In this document: in pieces, positions 9,640 through 19,164 of the stretch
Numbering within the stretch: position 1 is the stretch's first letter
How the letters are laid out: every line of letters starts with the position of its first letter
Source: CAVYHJ01 sp963768165 [NCBI: uncultured bacterium]
GTDB lineage: Bacteria; UBP4; UBA4092
Reading direction: 5' to 3'
DNA length: 64,000 nucleotides
Assembly (NCBI GenBank): GCA_963768165.1
Contig: CAVYHJ010000002.1
Location: forward strand, 1,178,001-1,242,000
Program-made: the position numbers and the translations under genes
The notes under the pieces: generated by a model
Seen by the model: only the letters and a program-made list of their open reading frames with translations
The model's database searches: none
Told to the model about the DNA's origin: nothing

Positions 9640-10770
9640 TCAATTGCCTAGGTCGGTTTTCATTTTAAACAAGGACATCACGTTCCGCAAAGTCACGATT
9701 CCTATGACCTCTTGATTTTTTATTACGAATAATTCCTGGATATCCTGGTGAAGCATTTTGGTTAAAGCGTCCACAGCATCCAATTCCTCCGATACTATAT
9801 ATTTTTCGTCAATGGGTCTGAGAATATCTGTCACCCGTCGGTTTATCCATTCCATCCGGGGGATTTGCTTGGCGTCATGTGCTAACACAATACCTTTCAA
9901 TACCCCATCATCCATCACCGGAAAACTGGAATATGGATACCTTATAAAATAATCGTTTACCAGTTCATCAATAGTCAACCATGAATTGATGAAAGTGACG
10001 GGATGCGTCATAAGTTCTCGTATCTTAATCCCGGATAAAGCGGAGCGAACGAGAACCTGTTGGTAACTGCTTTTTGCCGCCTGAATTAAAAAGAGTCCGA
10101 TGATAAATAAGATAGCACCCGACACTGTTGAATAAAGCCAAAACACAATAAGTCCGACAAAAATCCAGAAAAAACCAACCACCTGTCCCATGATGGAGGC
10201 GATATGTGTAGATTTTTTAAGATCACCAGTCGCTTTCCACATAGCCGCCCGAAAGATTCGTCCTCCATCAAGGGGAAATCCCGGAATCATGTTAAATAGA
10301 ATAAACGTAATATTTACCTGAGTAAGATAAATTAAAATGAAAACCACCCATAACGGGAAATGTAAGATAGGACTTAAGGTTTCGAGTGACCAGCATACCG
10401 CCGCAATGGCCACGCTAACCAGCGGGCCTGCCGCGGCAATTTCAAATTCTTCAATTGCGGTTCTGGGTTCCTGGGTGATTTCCGCGACACCACCAAAGAT
10501 AAATAGGGTTATACTCCGAATGCTAATCCCTTTACGTAAAGCTACATAGGAATGTCCCAGCTCATGTAATAATACACAAACAAATAACAGTATGGCGGTG
10601 ACAGCACTAATAAAATAGCGGAATTCTGAATTCCCTAATCTATATCCATATTTATTAAATATTTCTTGCGCCAACTGGAAGGTGAGAAATACAAATATAA
10701 TCAACCAAGAATAATCCAATCGAATAGGGATTCCTAAAATTCGTCCTATACGTATACTTTTATTAAACAT
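9640..10770 (-). CDS. site-2 protease (M50) family metalloprotease with two CBS domains
   Basis: Polytopic intramembrane zinc metalloprotease, 376 residues. HELGH (zinc ligands and catalytic Glu) lies in a hydrophobic segment near residue 68. The third ligand is in PGFPLDGGR near residue 165. Residues about 245-370 form a pair of CBS domains (MTHPVTF..., DILRP...), usually adenine-nucleotide sensors. This matches the SpoIVFB/Rip3-like group. Six bases separate it from the copper ATPase upstream, so they are likely co-transcribed. The substrate is unknown. Confidence 0.92.
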   Translation of the reverse strand: MFNKSIRIGRILGIPIRLDYSWLIIFVFLTFQLAQEIFNKYGYRLGNSEFRYFISAVTAILLFVCVLLHELGHSYVALRKGISIRSITLFIFGGVAEITQEPRTAIEEFEIAAAGPLVSVAIAAVCWSLETLSPILHFPLWVVFILIYLTQVNITFILFNMIPGFPLDGGRIFRAAMWKATGDLKKSTHIASIMGQVVGFFWIFVGLIVFWLYSTVSGAILFIIGLFLIQAAKSSYQQVLVRSALSGIKIRELMTHPVTFINSWLTIDELVNDYFIRYPYSSFPVMDDGVLKGIVLAHDAKQIPRMEWINRRVTDILRPIDEKYIVSEELDAVDALTKMLHQDIQELFVIKNQEVIGIVTLRNVMSLFKMKTDLGN

Positions 10771-10776
10771 ACTTTT

Positions 10777-13155
10777 TTACTTTGCATTGCGCAGTCGTAA
10801 TGAATTCGTTACTACGGAAACCGAAGAGAACGACATGGCTGCCGCGGCAATCATCGGGTTTAATAAATTAAATGCTGCTACGGGTATACCAATCGCATTA
10901 TATATAAAAGCCCAGAATAAGTTTTGCCGGATGGTTCGCAACATACGTTCACTCAATAAAATTGCCGTCACCACGGCAGACAAATTGCCTTTCACAAGGG
11001 TAATATCCGCGGTCTCCATCGCCACATCGGTTCCTGTACCAATCGCGATTCCGACATCCGCCTGTGCCAGTGCCGGTGCATCATTGATTCCATCTCCTAC
11101 CATGGCCACGGATTTCCCTTGTATTTGTAACTTTTTAATTTCCTCCGCTTTATCCCTGGGTAGAATTTCCGATAACACTGTTTGAATCCCTACCTTGCGC
11201 GCGATTGCTTGCGCTGTTAACCGGTGATCTCCCGTCATCATTATGACTTCCAATCCACGTTTTTGCAATTGCTGAATGGCTCGTTCCGAATCCTGTTTCA
11301 CGGTATCCGCTACAGCTAACATACCAGCTATTTTCCCATCCACAGCGATATAAATAACAGTTTTTCCTTCCTCGGATAATTGTTGTGCTTTCGGGATTAC
11401 CATCCGCAGATCCATGTGAAATCCTTCCAGAAATAAATTATTTCCTAATAGAATTTGTCCCCCCTGGATTTTTGCTTTAATTCCCTTTCCGGGAACAGTC
11501 TCAAACTTTTCTGGTTCCATCAATATAATATTTTTCCCTTTCGCGCAGTTTACAATAGCTTCCCCCAGAGGATGTTCTGATTTATTTTCAACCGATGCGG
11601 CCAATTGGATTAATTCAGTCTCTGCCAGAGAACCGGCGCACACCACATCCGTCACCACCGGTTTCCCTTGCGTAATCGTTCCTGTTTTATCCAACACAAT
11701 TGTATTGATTTTATGCAATCGTTCCAGACTTTCCGCGTTCTTAATCAATATCCCCAATTCCGCGCCACGACCTGTCCCGACCATTATCGCTGTCGGGGTC
11801 GCCAATCCCAAGGCACAGGGACACGCAACGATGAGTACCGAGACATACGCCAATATCGCGTTGGACAGTGAATGTCCCCAAAATGCCCAGCCGAACAAAG
11901 CCGCCATCGCAATCACGATGACAACCGGTACAAAAACTCCGGCAATTTTATCCGCCAGTTTCTGAACGGGGGCTTTCGACCCCTGCGCCTCTTCTACCAT
12001 TTTAATAATTTGTGCCAAAGCGGTGTCTTTGCCAATCTTGGTTGTTTGGAAGTTAAATGTGCCAGTCTTGTTAATTGTTCCGCCGAGGACTTCATCTCCA
12101 GTTGTTTTCTCCACAGGGATACTCTCCCCCGTTAACATGGATTCATCTACTGATGATGACCCCTTTTGTACAATACCATCAATAGGAATTTTTTCACCAG
12201 GTCGAACAATAATAATATCCCCTTTCACGACGTTTAGAATCGGAATATCCGTTTCTTTGTCATGGCGAATCACACGCGCGGTTTTGGCTTGCAATCCCAG
12301 TAATCGTTTAATGGCTTCGGAAGTCCGGCCTTTTGCCCGTATTTCCAAAACCCTGCCAAGTAAAATCAAGGTAATAATGGTAGCTGTTGTGTCATAATAA
12401 ACGTCTAATTTCAATCCGGCGTCGGTAAATGACATCGGGAAAAACGTCACGGCAACGCTGAACCAATAAGCCGCCATAGTACCAATGACGATCAATGCAT
12501 TCATTTCGAGAGTTCTATGTTTTAACGATTTCCAGAATCCAATAATAAAAGGGCTTCCTGCCCAAAACAAAACCGGGGTTGCAAGGATAAAAAGAACGAA
12601 ATGAAGATTTGAATTCCCTGCGAATCGGAGAGGAAGAAACATAATTAAAATGGAGCACACAGCACTAAAAATTAATTTTATTTGCAGGGCGTGATATTCT
12701 TTTTCATGGGCAATGCGTTGCTGATCCTCCCGTTCTATTTCCAATACTTGATATGGACCGGAAGATTCTATCGCTTTGCGAATATCCTCTGGTGAAACCC
12801 GGCCGGGGAGATAATGCACCACAGCTTTTTCTGTTGCCAGATTCACCACCACATCCGTCACACCACTTAATTTCCGCACGGTAGTCTCAATAGTATTCAC
12901 GCAAGAGGCGCAATGCATTCCCTGAATTGGAAAGGAAACAGATTTAGTGTTTGAAGTTTCAGATTTTAAGTTATCTTGAATGGGTGAAGGGACTGATTTT
13001 TGTAAAAATTTCTCAGGAGATTTATCAAAAGTAGTCTTACATCCCACGGCACAGAAATAATAGGTTTTCCCGTTATATTCCAACGAAGCCGCCGCAGAAT
13101 TCGGGTCAACCATCATCCCGCAGACAGGGTCTTTTTCCAGAGTTCCCGTGGCCAT
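10777..13155 (-). CDS. copA: copper-translocating P1B-type ATPase with N-terminal YHS domain
   Basis: Cu(+)-exporting ATPase, about 792 residues. An N-terminal YHS metal domain ([16 protein letters not shown]) is followed by one heavy-metal-associated domain with GMHCASC and the ATPase core. Core motifs are TGES, the transport site [11 protein letters not shown], phosphorylation site DKTGT, SEHP and GDGINDAP. The last two membrane helices carry YN (in YNAIGIP) and [12 protein letters not shown], the Cu(+) signature. The start is placed at 13155 because AAGGGGAAGG lies just upstream; nine further in-frame codons to 13182 would bury that site. Confidence 0.94.
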   Translation of the reverse strand: MATGTLEKDPVCGMMVDPNSAAASLEYNGKTYYFCAVGCKTTFDKSPEKFLQKSVPSPIQDNLKSETSNTKSVSFPIQGMHCASCVNTIETTVRKLSGVTDVVVNLATEKAVVHYLPGRVSPEDIRKAIESSGPYQVLEIEREDQQRIAHEKEYHALQIKLIFSAVCSILIMFLPLRFAGNSNLHFVLFILATPVLFWAGSPFIIGFWKSLKHRTLEMNALIVIGTMAAYWFSVAVTFFPMSFTDAGLKLDVYYDTTATIITLILLGRVLEIRAKGRTSEAIKRLLGLQAKTARVIRHDKETDIPILNVVKGDIIIVRPGEKIPIDGIVQKGSSSVDESMLTGESIPVEKTTGDEVLGGTINKTGTFNFQTTKIGKDTALAQIIKMVEEAQGSKAPVQKLADKIAGVFVPVVIVIAMAALFGWAFWGHSLSNAILAYVSVLIVACPCALGLATPTAIMVGTGRGAELGILIKNAESLERLHKINTIVLDKTGTITQGKPVVTDVVCAGSLAETELIQLAASVENKSEHPLGEAIVNCAKGKNIILMEPEKFETVPGKGIKAKIQGGQILLGNNLFLEGFHMDLRMVIPKAQQLSEEGKTVIYIAVDGKIAGMLAVADTVKQDSERAIQQLQKRGLEVIMMTGDHRLTAQAIARKVGIQTVLSEILPRDKAEEIKKLQIQGKSVAMVGDGINDAPALAQADVGIAIGTGTDVAMETADITLVKGNLSAVVTAILLSERMLRTIRQNLFWAFIYNAIGIPVAAFNLLNPMIAAAAMSFSSVSVVTNSLRLRNAK

Positions 13156-13317
13156 AAATATCCTTCCCCTTAGACAGGTCAATTATTATTATAACATTAG
13201 TTGTAATGGAGAGGGGTGTAGAGAGGGCTAGGTCAAATATGTTGGTACGGTTGCCTGTTCTTTGTAGGAGGCATTAGGGGATACTGTAAACTACACTTAA
13301 GTTCTTCTTACATCAAT

Positions 13318-13392
13318 CTCCTACTATAACAGTGATATCTTAAGCCATTTTATCACCCCTGGAAGAAAGTGTTTATTTCTTCCTTCCAGGGG
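13318..13392. repeat. intergenic repeat, copy downstream of the kelch-LamG gene
   Basis: Hairpin CCCCTGGAAG...CTTCCAGGGG (about 13355-13392) followed on the minus strand by a conserved leader-like block ending TTATAGTAGGAGAT (about 13318-13350). The same ~85-bp unit occurs at about 16517-16594. The leader half alone recurs at 18741-18775. Confidence 0.75.
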
Positions 13393-13432
13393 TTAATCCA
13401 TAGACCTTTGCATTTTCTTTCAAAAAGTACAT

Positions 13433-16400
13433 CTAATTCGGGGGAGCCGGTATGGCTTTCACCTGGACATAATCAATATATACAGTCGCCGGGTAATAAT
13501 TATTGTTCCGAATCATCAGTTGTGGGTACATCGAATTGTTCTCAAAAGACTCTTGATATCCCAGCAATAACGCCCAATTCGATTTCAGCGAAATCAACAC
13601 GTCTGCATTCATATCTGTTATTCCCGGAGGAACTCCATTAAACAATACCCCGCCTACACTCAGGATATTAGAAAAGGAAATATTCGATTCCACCTGTGCT
13701 TTCAATAAATACCATTGCCCACTCTCGGAACCAAACCATTCTGATTTTTCCAAGGTCATGTTTACCCCTTGATTCTTTCCGGTAAAGATGATTTCCAAGA
13801 CTCCGGAGGCTCCATTATAGCTTGGCAACCAACCCACTATCGGTTGACCTGCACCCGTTAAAAGTGGTGGAACTTGATAGACAAATCGTCCCGTATCCGA
13901 CGCTACCAGAAAATCTATAAAGGGTAACTGAGTATTGGTCGTGGTGGTGCTGTTACAATTTAATGGGGCATCCGAGACTACCCAGGTTGGGTCGTTACTA
14001 TCTACACCAGATGTGGAACCCAACTGACCATTATTCCCATTTCCACTGGCGTCATAAGCTATCTGTCCTGAACCTTCGTCAAACTGCCAATATCCCACTA
14101 AACCTAATTCATCCCCATTCAAGGGACAGTTCATTGTGGATTGTAATTGGGATTGGCTCCGGGCTACATTCCAGACTCGCACTTCATCAATCACTCCATT
14201 AAAGGGCCTGTCGTCGCTATAATCGTTCCCAATGGTTAAGGGAACTCCGGTATTAGGAATGGGTGAAGTGTCGGCAGTTACCGCGACTAACTGGCCATTA
14301 ACATAAGTATAAATCGAAGACCCGTCATAAACACCAGCAACATGCGTCCAAACATTTAAAGGAATGGCAGAAGCCGAACGAGCATATTTGTAATCAGGAT
14401 TTTGCGGTAGATAATAAATCAATGTCTCAAAAGTTCCTGAATCTGAAAACTCGATAGACCACTCACGACCGCCTCCATTCGGATCATCTAACGCTTTTGA
14501 TACGACATGACCATACCCGTATTGGGCAGGATTAATCCAAGCCTCTACCGTAAATGTGGTTACAAAATTCAGCGTTGAAGAATCAGGAATATTTACGTAA
14601 TCCCCCGGTCCGGCATCAGGTACTCCACTAAAACTCAAAGCGTTTCCTGCACCACTAGGTGGTGGTGGATTCTGAGTTGTAGTAGTACTGTTACAATTTA
14701 ACGGGGCATCCGAGACTACCCACGTCGGGTCATTACTATCCGCTGTAGTTGAGCCTCCCAAATACCCGTTATTCCCATTCCCACTGGCATCATAGGCAAT
14801 CTGACCCGACCCTTCGTCAAATCGCCAGTAACCCACTAACCCTTGTTCATTGCCTACTAATGGACAATTCATTGAAGATTGTATTTGGGATTGGTTCCGA
14901 GCTATATTCCAGACACGTACTTCGTCAATTGTTCCATTAAATGGCCTATGACTGTTAGCATCGTTTCCAATGGTCATAGAAATTCCCGTATCGGGAATGG
15001 GTGAAGTGTCCGCAGTTACCGCTGCTAATTGACCATTGACATAAGTATAAATTGAGGAACCGTCATAGACACCGGCTACATGTGTCCATATATTTAAAGG
15101 AAGGGCGAAAGCGGAACGAGCATAATGATTATCTGGAGTGGTACCATAATAAATAAGGGTCTCAAAAGTCCCTGAATCCGAGAACTCGATGCTCCATTCC
15201 CGATTGTTCCCCGAGATATCATCTGCATCTTTTGAAACGACATGACCATACCCATATTGTGTAGGATTAATCCAAGCTTCTACTGAAAAAGTGGTTACAA
15301 AGGTCAAAGTTGGAGAATTGGGAATCTCTATCACATCTCCCGGTCCAGCATCCGCAGGTCCACTAAAACTTAAGGCATTCCCTGCCCCAGTAGGCGGGGT
15401 TGACGTTGTATTTAAATCCAAATATTCAACAGAATTGAAAAATAACTGCACTCCAGTATTATCAGATTGTCCGCCCAGAGCATAAAGCCGATTATTAATG
15501 GCAATGGAACCCATTTGCGAACGACCTTGGTTGAGATTGGTGCTGGTGGTTACCCAAGGCTGTAATGTCCCATCGGAATTTATACCTGCTTGGATTGTCT
15601 CTGTTCCGTCATGTCCTAGAGAATCCCATCCTCCATATGCATAAATAGCATTCCCGATATTCACCAAACCAGGGGTATTCCAACAAGAAGGCATAGTGTC
15701 CCCGGTATATTGCCAGGGAGTTAATTGTCCACCCGTGGTAATTTGAGTAAATTCTGCCTGTTGAGGATACCCAGACCCAGAGGTGCCTCCAAGACAATAG
15801 ATATAGCCATTAACTGTGATAGATTGATTTAACCAGCGTTGGGTATTCAAAGATTGAGTATAATTCCAAGTACCTAACGTTCCATCTGGATTGATTGGAG
15901 CATATTCTACAGAATTTAATAGGCTACCCTGAGATACTCCTCCAATCGCATAAATATATCCATTGGAATACACCACACTATGATCTACACGAGCCGTATT
16001 CAATTGCGTAGATTCGATGGACAAGGTTCCAATGGATCCATCAGAGTTGATTGTAATCTTTCTTATTTGTGCCAACTCCGGTGAAGAATATCCTTCAGCT
16101 CCTCCTACGATGTAGACCTTGTCTCCTACCAGAACGGCTTCATTCCGACCCAAGGGAATATCCAAATCTCCGATTTTTTGCCATACACCTAACGTCCCAT
16201 CGGAATTCACTGCGGCACGATTAATATCTGTTACACAAAGCCCACCATTGACAGCAGGAAGGGAAGTCAATCCACCAAAAGTATACAAATACCCATTTTT
16301 ATAAATTAATGGAAAACCAACGTTACCATAAGACATTGGTGAAGTATACGTCCATTCCGCCGTAGCTCCATACACTGCTAAACAATTAAACAAAAATAAA

Positions 16401-16450
16401 AGGCTACATACACTTACCATGATTAATATTCTTGCTTTACTGTTTTTCGT
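13433..16450 (-). CDS. secreted kelch-propeller and double LamG protein
   Basis: Large exported protein of about 1005 residues. Order: signal peptide; kelch-like beta-propeller of about six repeats (NGYIYAIGG-type blades, about 35-350); LamG/concanavalin-like domain; TTTTQNPPPP linker; second LamG domain; unknown C-terminal domain of about 165 residues (from FIDFLVASDTG). The C-terminal two thirds is paralogous to the next gene. The codon aligned with that gene's ATG is ACG here (16448-16450), behind an intact AGGAGG. The true start may be this ACG, a TTG at 16465 or an ATG at 16420. Likely surface carbohydrate or matrix binding, inferred from fold only. Confidence 0.85.
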   Translation of the reverse strand, partial: TKNSKARILIMVSVCSLLFLFNCLAVYGATAEWTYTSPMSYGNVGFPLIYKNGYLYTFGGLTSLPAVNGGLCVTDINRAAVNSDGTLGVWQKIGDLDIPLGRNEAVLVGDKVYIVGGAEGYSSPELAQIRKITINSDGSIGTLSIESTQLNTARVDHSVVYSNGYIYAIGGVSQGSLLNSVEYAPINPDGTLGTWNYTQSLNTQRWLNQSITVNGYIYCLGGTSGSGYPQQAEFTQITTGGQLTPWQYTGDTMPSCWNTPGLVNIGNAIYAYGGWDSLGHDGTETIQAGINSDGTLQPWVTTSTNLNQGRSQMGSIAINNRLYALGGQSDNTGVQLFFNSVEYLDLNTTSTPPTGAGNALSFSGPADAGPGDVIEIPNSPTLTFVTTFSVEAWINPTQYGYGHVVSKDADDISGNNREWSIEFSDSGTFETLIYYGTTPDNHYARSAFALPLNIWTHVAGVYDGSSIYTYVNGQLAAVTADTSPIPDTGISMTIGNDANSHRPFNGTIDEVRVWNIARNQSQIQSSMNCPLVGNEQGLVGYWRFDEGSGQIAYDASGNGNNGYLGGSTTADSNDPTWVVSDAPLNCNSTTTTQNPPPPSGAGNALSFSGVPDAGPGDYVNIPDSSTLNFVTTFTVEAWINPAQYGYGHVVSKALDDPNGGGREWSIEFSDSGTFETLIYYLPQNPDYKYARSASAIPLNVWTHVAGVYDGSSIYTYVNGQLVAVTADTSPIPNTGVPLTIGNDYSDDRPFNGVIDEVRVWNVARSQSQLQSTMNCPLNGDELGLVGYWQFDEGSGQIAYDASGNGNNGQLGSTSGVDSNDPTWVVSDAPLNCNSTTTTNTQLPFIDFLVASDTGRFVYQVPPLLTGAGQPIVGWLPSYNGASGVLEIIFTGKNQGVNMTLEKSEWFGSESGQWYLLKAQVESNISFSNILSVGGVLFNGVPPGITDMNADVLISLKSNWALLLGYQESFENNSMYPQLMIRNNNYYPATVYIDYVQVKAIPAPPN

Positions 16451-16516
16451 TTTTGCCTCCTTCAAGGCATTGCCTTTTATATAGAAATTTATTTAATAGA
16501 GTCGGCTTCGCTTCCA

Positions 16517-16594
16517 ATCTCCTATATAACAGTGTCATCTCGAAGCCATTTTATTGCCCCTGGAAGAGAGTGTTTAATCCTTCCTTCCAAGGGG
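16517..16594. repeat. intergenic repeat, copy upstream of the kelch-LamG gene
   Basis: Hairpin with GCCCCT/AGGGGC ends followed on the minus strand by AAAATGGCTTCGAGATGACA and a TATAGGAGAT block. Near-identical to the copy at 13318-13392. The closing base pair of the hairpin is A-T in one copy and G-C in the other, a compensatory change. It serves as the 3' region of one LamG gene and the leader of the next. Confidence 0.75.
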
Positions 16595-16635
16595 CTATTC
16601 TATAGATTTTTTTCATTTATTTGCACAAAAAACAT

Positions 16636-18672
16636 TTAATCAGTAGGGGCCGGGATTGTTTTCACCTGAATATAATCAATATACACCGTTGCGGGGTAAA
16701 AACTGTTGTTCCGTATCATCAACTGTGGGTACATCGAATTGTTTGCAAAAGATTCTTGATCACTCCGTAATATCCCCCAATCCGGTTGTACGTCAACCAA
16801 AAGGTCACAGTTCATATCTGTTTTCCCCGGAGGGATTCCGTTAAACAATACCCCACCCACACTAATCATATTGTAAGTGGAAACGTTGGATTCCACTTGT
16901 GCTTTCAACAAGTACCATTGCCCCTTCTCTGAGTTGAACCATTCTGATTTCTCCAAGGTCATGTTCACACCTTGATTCGGTCCTGTAAAGATTATTTCCA
17001 AAACACCGGTTGCCTCATCATATATGGGCAACCAATTAATTGTCGGTTGACCCGCACTCGTAAAATTCGAGGGAATCTGATACACAAATCGTCCTGTATC
17101 CGACGCTGCCAGAAAATCTATAAACAGGATTTGAGATGTAGTGGTGGTACTGTTACAGGTTAGTGGTACATCCGAGACTACCCAAGTCGGGTCGTTACTA
17201 TCGACACCCGAAGTGGAACCTAACTGACCGTTATTCCCATGCCCACTCGCATCATACGCAATTTGCCCCGAACCCTCGTCAAATCTCCAATATCCTACTA
17301 ACCCTGTTTCATTTCCAACTAACGGACAATTTATCGTGGATTGGATCTGCGCTTGACTCCGTGCGATATTCCAGATACGGACCTCATCAATTGTCCCATC
17401 AAACGGACGATCTAAGGTAAACCAATTTCCAATCGTCAAAGGAACACTCGTCTGGGCAATAGACCCTGTAAATGGACTCGTTCCTGTAAGGACTCCGTTC
17501 AGATAGACATAAATGGACGAGCCATCATACACTCCAGCTACATGCTGCCAGATACCAGTAATTATTAATCCACCTCGTGCGTAATTTTCGTTGGATGGAC
17601 TAGCAAAGATTTGGAACTGGAGATCGGAGCTATAGAGTTCTTGCTGTAAGATAAACTCGTTCGAATTCGTATTACTATTAACTTTGGAAGCAAAGACTGA
17701 CGAATCATAGATTCGATTGGGTTTAATCCAGCATTCCACAGTAATTGTTGAACTAAAGGATAAACTAGGAGAATCGGGAACCTCTACTACGTCTCCTGGT
17801 CCTGTCCCATCTGGTGGGCCATTGAAATTTAACGCATTCTCTGAACCAGAAGGCGGTGGATTCTGCGTCGTGGTGGTACTGTTACAATTTAAAGGCGCAT
17901 CCGAGACTAACCACGTTGGGTCATTACTATCAGTACCGGATGTGGAACCTAACTGACCGTTATTCCCATTGCTGGTTGCATCATACGCAACTTGTCCCGA
18001 ACCTTCATCAAATCTCCAATATCCTACTAATCCTGCTTCATTCCCTACTAATGGACAATTCATTGTGGATTGTATCTGCGCTTGGCTCCGCGCGATATTC
18101 CAGACATGCACTTCATCAATGGTACCATCAAAGGGGCGTTGTAAATTACCCCAATTCCCAATCATCAAAGGAACACTCGTCTGAGGAATGGTCCCTGTAA
18201 AAGGACTCGATCCGGTAAGGACTCCATTGAGATATACATAAATGGACGATCCATCATACACTCCAGCTATATGCTGCCAGATACCCATATTTATTAATCC
18301 TCCTCGAGCGCAATTATAATTGGAGGGACTGGATAATACATAGAGTTCCAGATCGGAGCTATAGAGTTCTTGCTGTAAGATAAACTCTCGGTTCGTATTC
18401 CCATCATCTTTGGTTACAAAGACTGATGAATCATAGATTCGATTGGGCTTAATCCAACATTCCACGGTTATCGTTGAACTAAAGGATAAACTGGGAGAAT
18501 CGGGAACCTCTACCACATCTCCCGGTCCCGAATCCGCAGGCCCATTAAAACTTAAAGCATACCCTGCGCCTATGTTTGATGTGGTATCTCCCCATGCTCC
18601 TAAAGAACAACACATAAACAAAAGCACACACACACTAACCATGAATAATATTCTTGCTTTACTACTTTTCAT
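16636..18672 (-). CDS. secreted double LamG protein
   Basis: 678-residue exported protein. A signal peptide (MKSSKARILFMVSV... ending near GAWG) is followed by two LamG domains (about 35-250 and 275-495) joined by a TTTTQNPPP linker. The same C-terminal domain of about 165 residues as its neighbour closes the protein. Each LamG unit ends with GLVGYWRFDEGSGQ and NSTTTT. The start is the ATG at 18672 with AAGGAG correctly placed; the reading frame continues upstream to a TTG that would cover the ribosome site. Tandem paralogue of the preceding gene without the kelch propeller. Ligand unknown. Confidence 0.9.
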   Translation of the reverse strand: MKSSKARILFMVSVCVLLFMCCSLGAWGDTTSNIGAGYALSFNGPADSGPGDVVEVPDSPSLSFSSTITVECWIKPNRIYDSSVFVTKDDGNTNREFILQQELYSSDLELYVLSSPSNYNCARGGLINMGIWQHIAGVYDGSSIYVYLNGVLTGSSPFTGTIPQTSVPLMIGNWGNLQRPFDGTIDEVHVWNIARSQAQIQSTMNCPLVGNEAGLVGYWRFDEGSGQVAYDATSNGNNGQLGSTSGTDSNDPTWLVSDAPLNCNSTTTTQNPPPSGSENALNFNGPPDGTGPGDVVEVPDSPSLSFSSTITVECWIKPNRIYDSSVFASKVNSNTNSNEFILQQELYSSDLQFQIFASPSNENYARGGLIITGIWQHVAGVYDGSSIYVYLNGVLTGTSPFTGSIAQTSVPLTIGNWFTLDRPFDGTIDEVRIWNIARSQAQIQSTINCPLVGNETGLVGYWRFDEGSGQIAYDASGHGNNGQLGSTSGVDSNDPTWVVSDVPLTCNSTTTTSQILFIDFLAASDTGRFVYQIPSNFTSAGQPTINWLPIYDEATGVLEIIFTGPNQGVNMTLEKSEWFNSEKGQWYLLKAQVESNVSTYNMISVGGVLFNGIPPGKTDMNCDLLVDVQPDWGILRSDQESFANNSMYPQLMIRNNSFYPATVYIDYIQVKTIPAPTD

Positions 18673-18717
18673 TTTTATCTCCTTCAAGGCATTGCCTTTT
18701 TGTTATGAAATTTATTT

Positions 18718-18740
18718 AAAAAAGTCAGATTCGTATCTGA
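18718..18740 (-). terminator. possible attenuator upstream of the LamG gene
   Basis: On the minus strand the stem TCAGAT-ACGA-ATCTGA is followed directly by CTTTTTT, about 45 bases before the LamG start and about 210 bases after its promoter. The stem is only 6 bp, so termination strength is uncertain. Confidence 0.5.
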
Positions 18741-18951
18741 TCTCCTACTATAACAGTGTCATCTCGAAGTCATTTTCTTACAAAATTTTTTCATGTTTTT
18801 GAATTATGTTTGTAATTTATTATAAATCAATGATTCATGAGAATAGAATTTTTCGCATTTTATGAGTATTTTTCTCCTAGACATCCCTGCCCTGATAATT
18901 TCTGAATTGTTGTGAACTGCCCCATATTTTCCATTCTTTCTCTACATTGCC

Positions 18952-18979
18952 AGTATACTCCTTTAAATCCATTTGTCAA
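18952..18979 (-). promoter_or_regulatory. sigma70-type promoter for the LamG gene
   Basis: On the minus strand: TTGACA (18979-18974), 16-base spacer, TATACT (18957-18952). Transcription would start near 18945 and give a leader of about 270 bases. Confidence 0.7.
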
Positions 18980-19164
18980 GTGCTAGTTTTATTGGGGGTT
19001 TATCTTAATAATGATTCTTAAATTGTGAGGTTATTTGGTTAAAAAAGTACTACAGTATCTCCCATGGTCACCGTATTATGTAGAGTATACGTTTTGGTAC
19101 ATTTCGGGGTTGTAAGAGTAGGAATTCAGAGATAGCGGCTCATTAAATCGGTGGTCAGTTATAT

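Larger units (their letters stand above)
18673..19164. other. long 5' leader region of the LamG gene
   Basis: 492 bases without a protein gene. On the minus strand it holds a consensus promoter (18952-18979), about 200 bases of AT-rich leader, the conserved block also seen near 13330 and 16530, an intrinsic-terminator-like hairpin (18718-18740) and a small GGCA/TGCC hairpin before the ribosome site. The part from 18980 to 19164 shows nothing definable. Confidence 0.6.

Noticed and set aside
13249-13275. GTAGGAG near 13255 as another GTAG-type REP
   Set aside because: The sequence after GTAGGAG does not form a hairpin.
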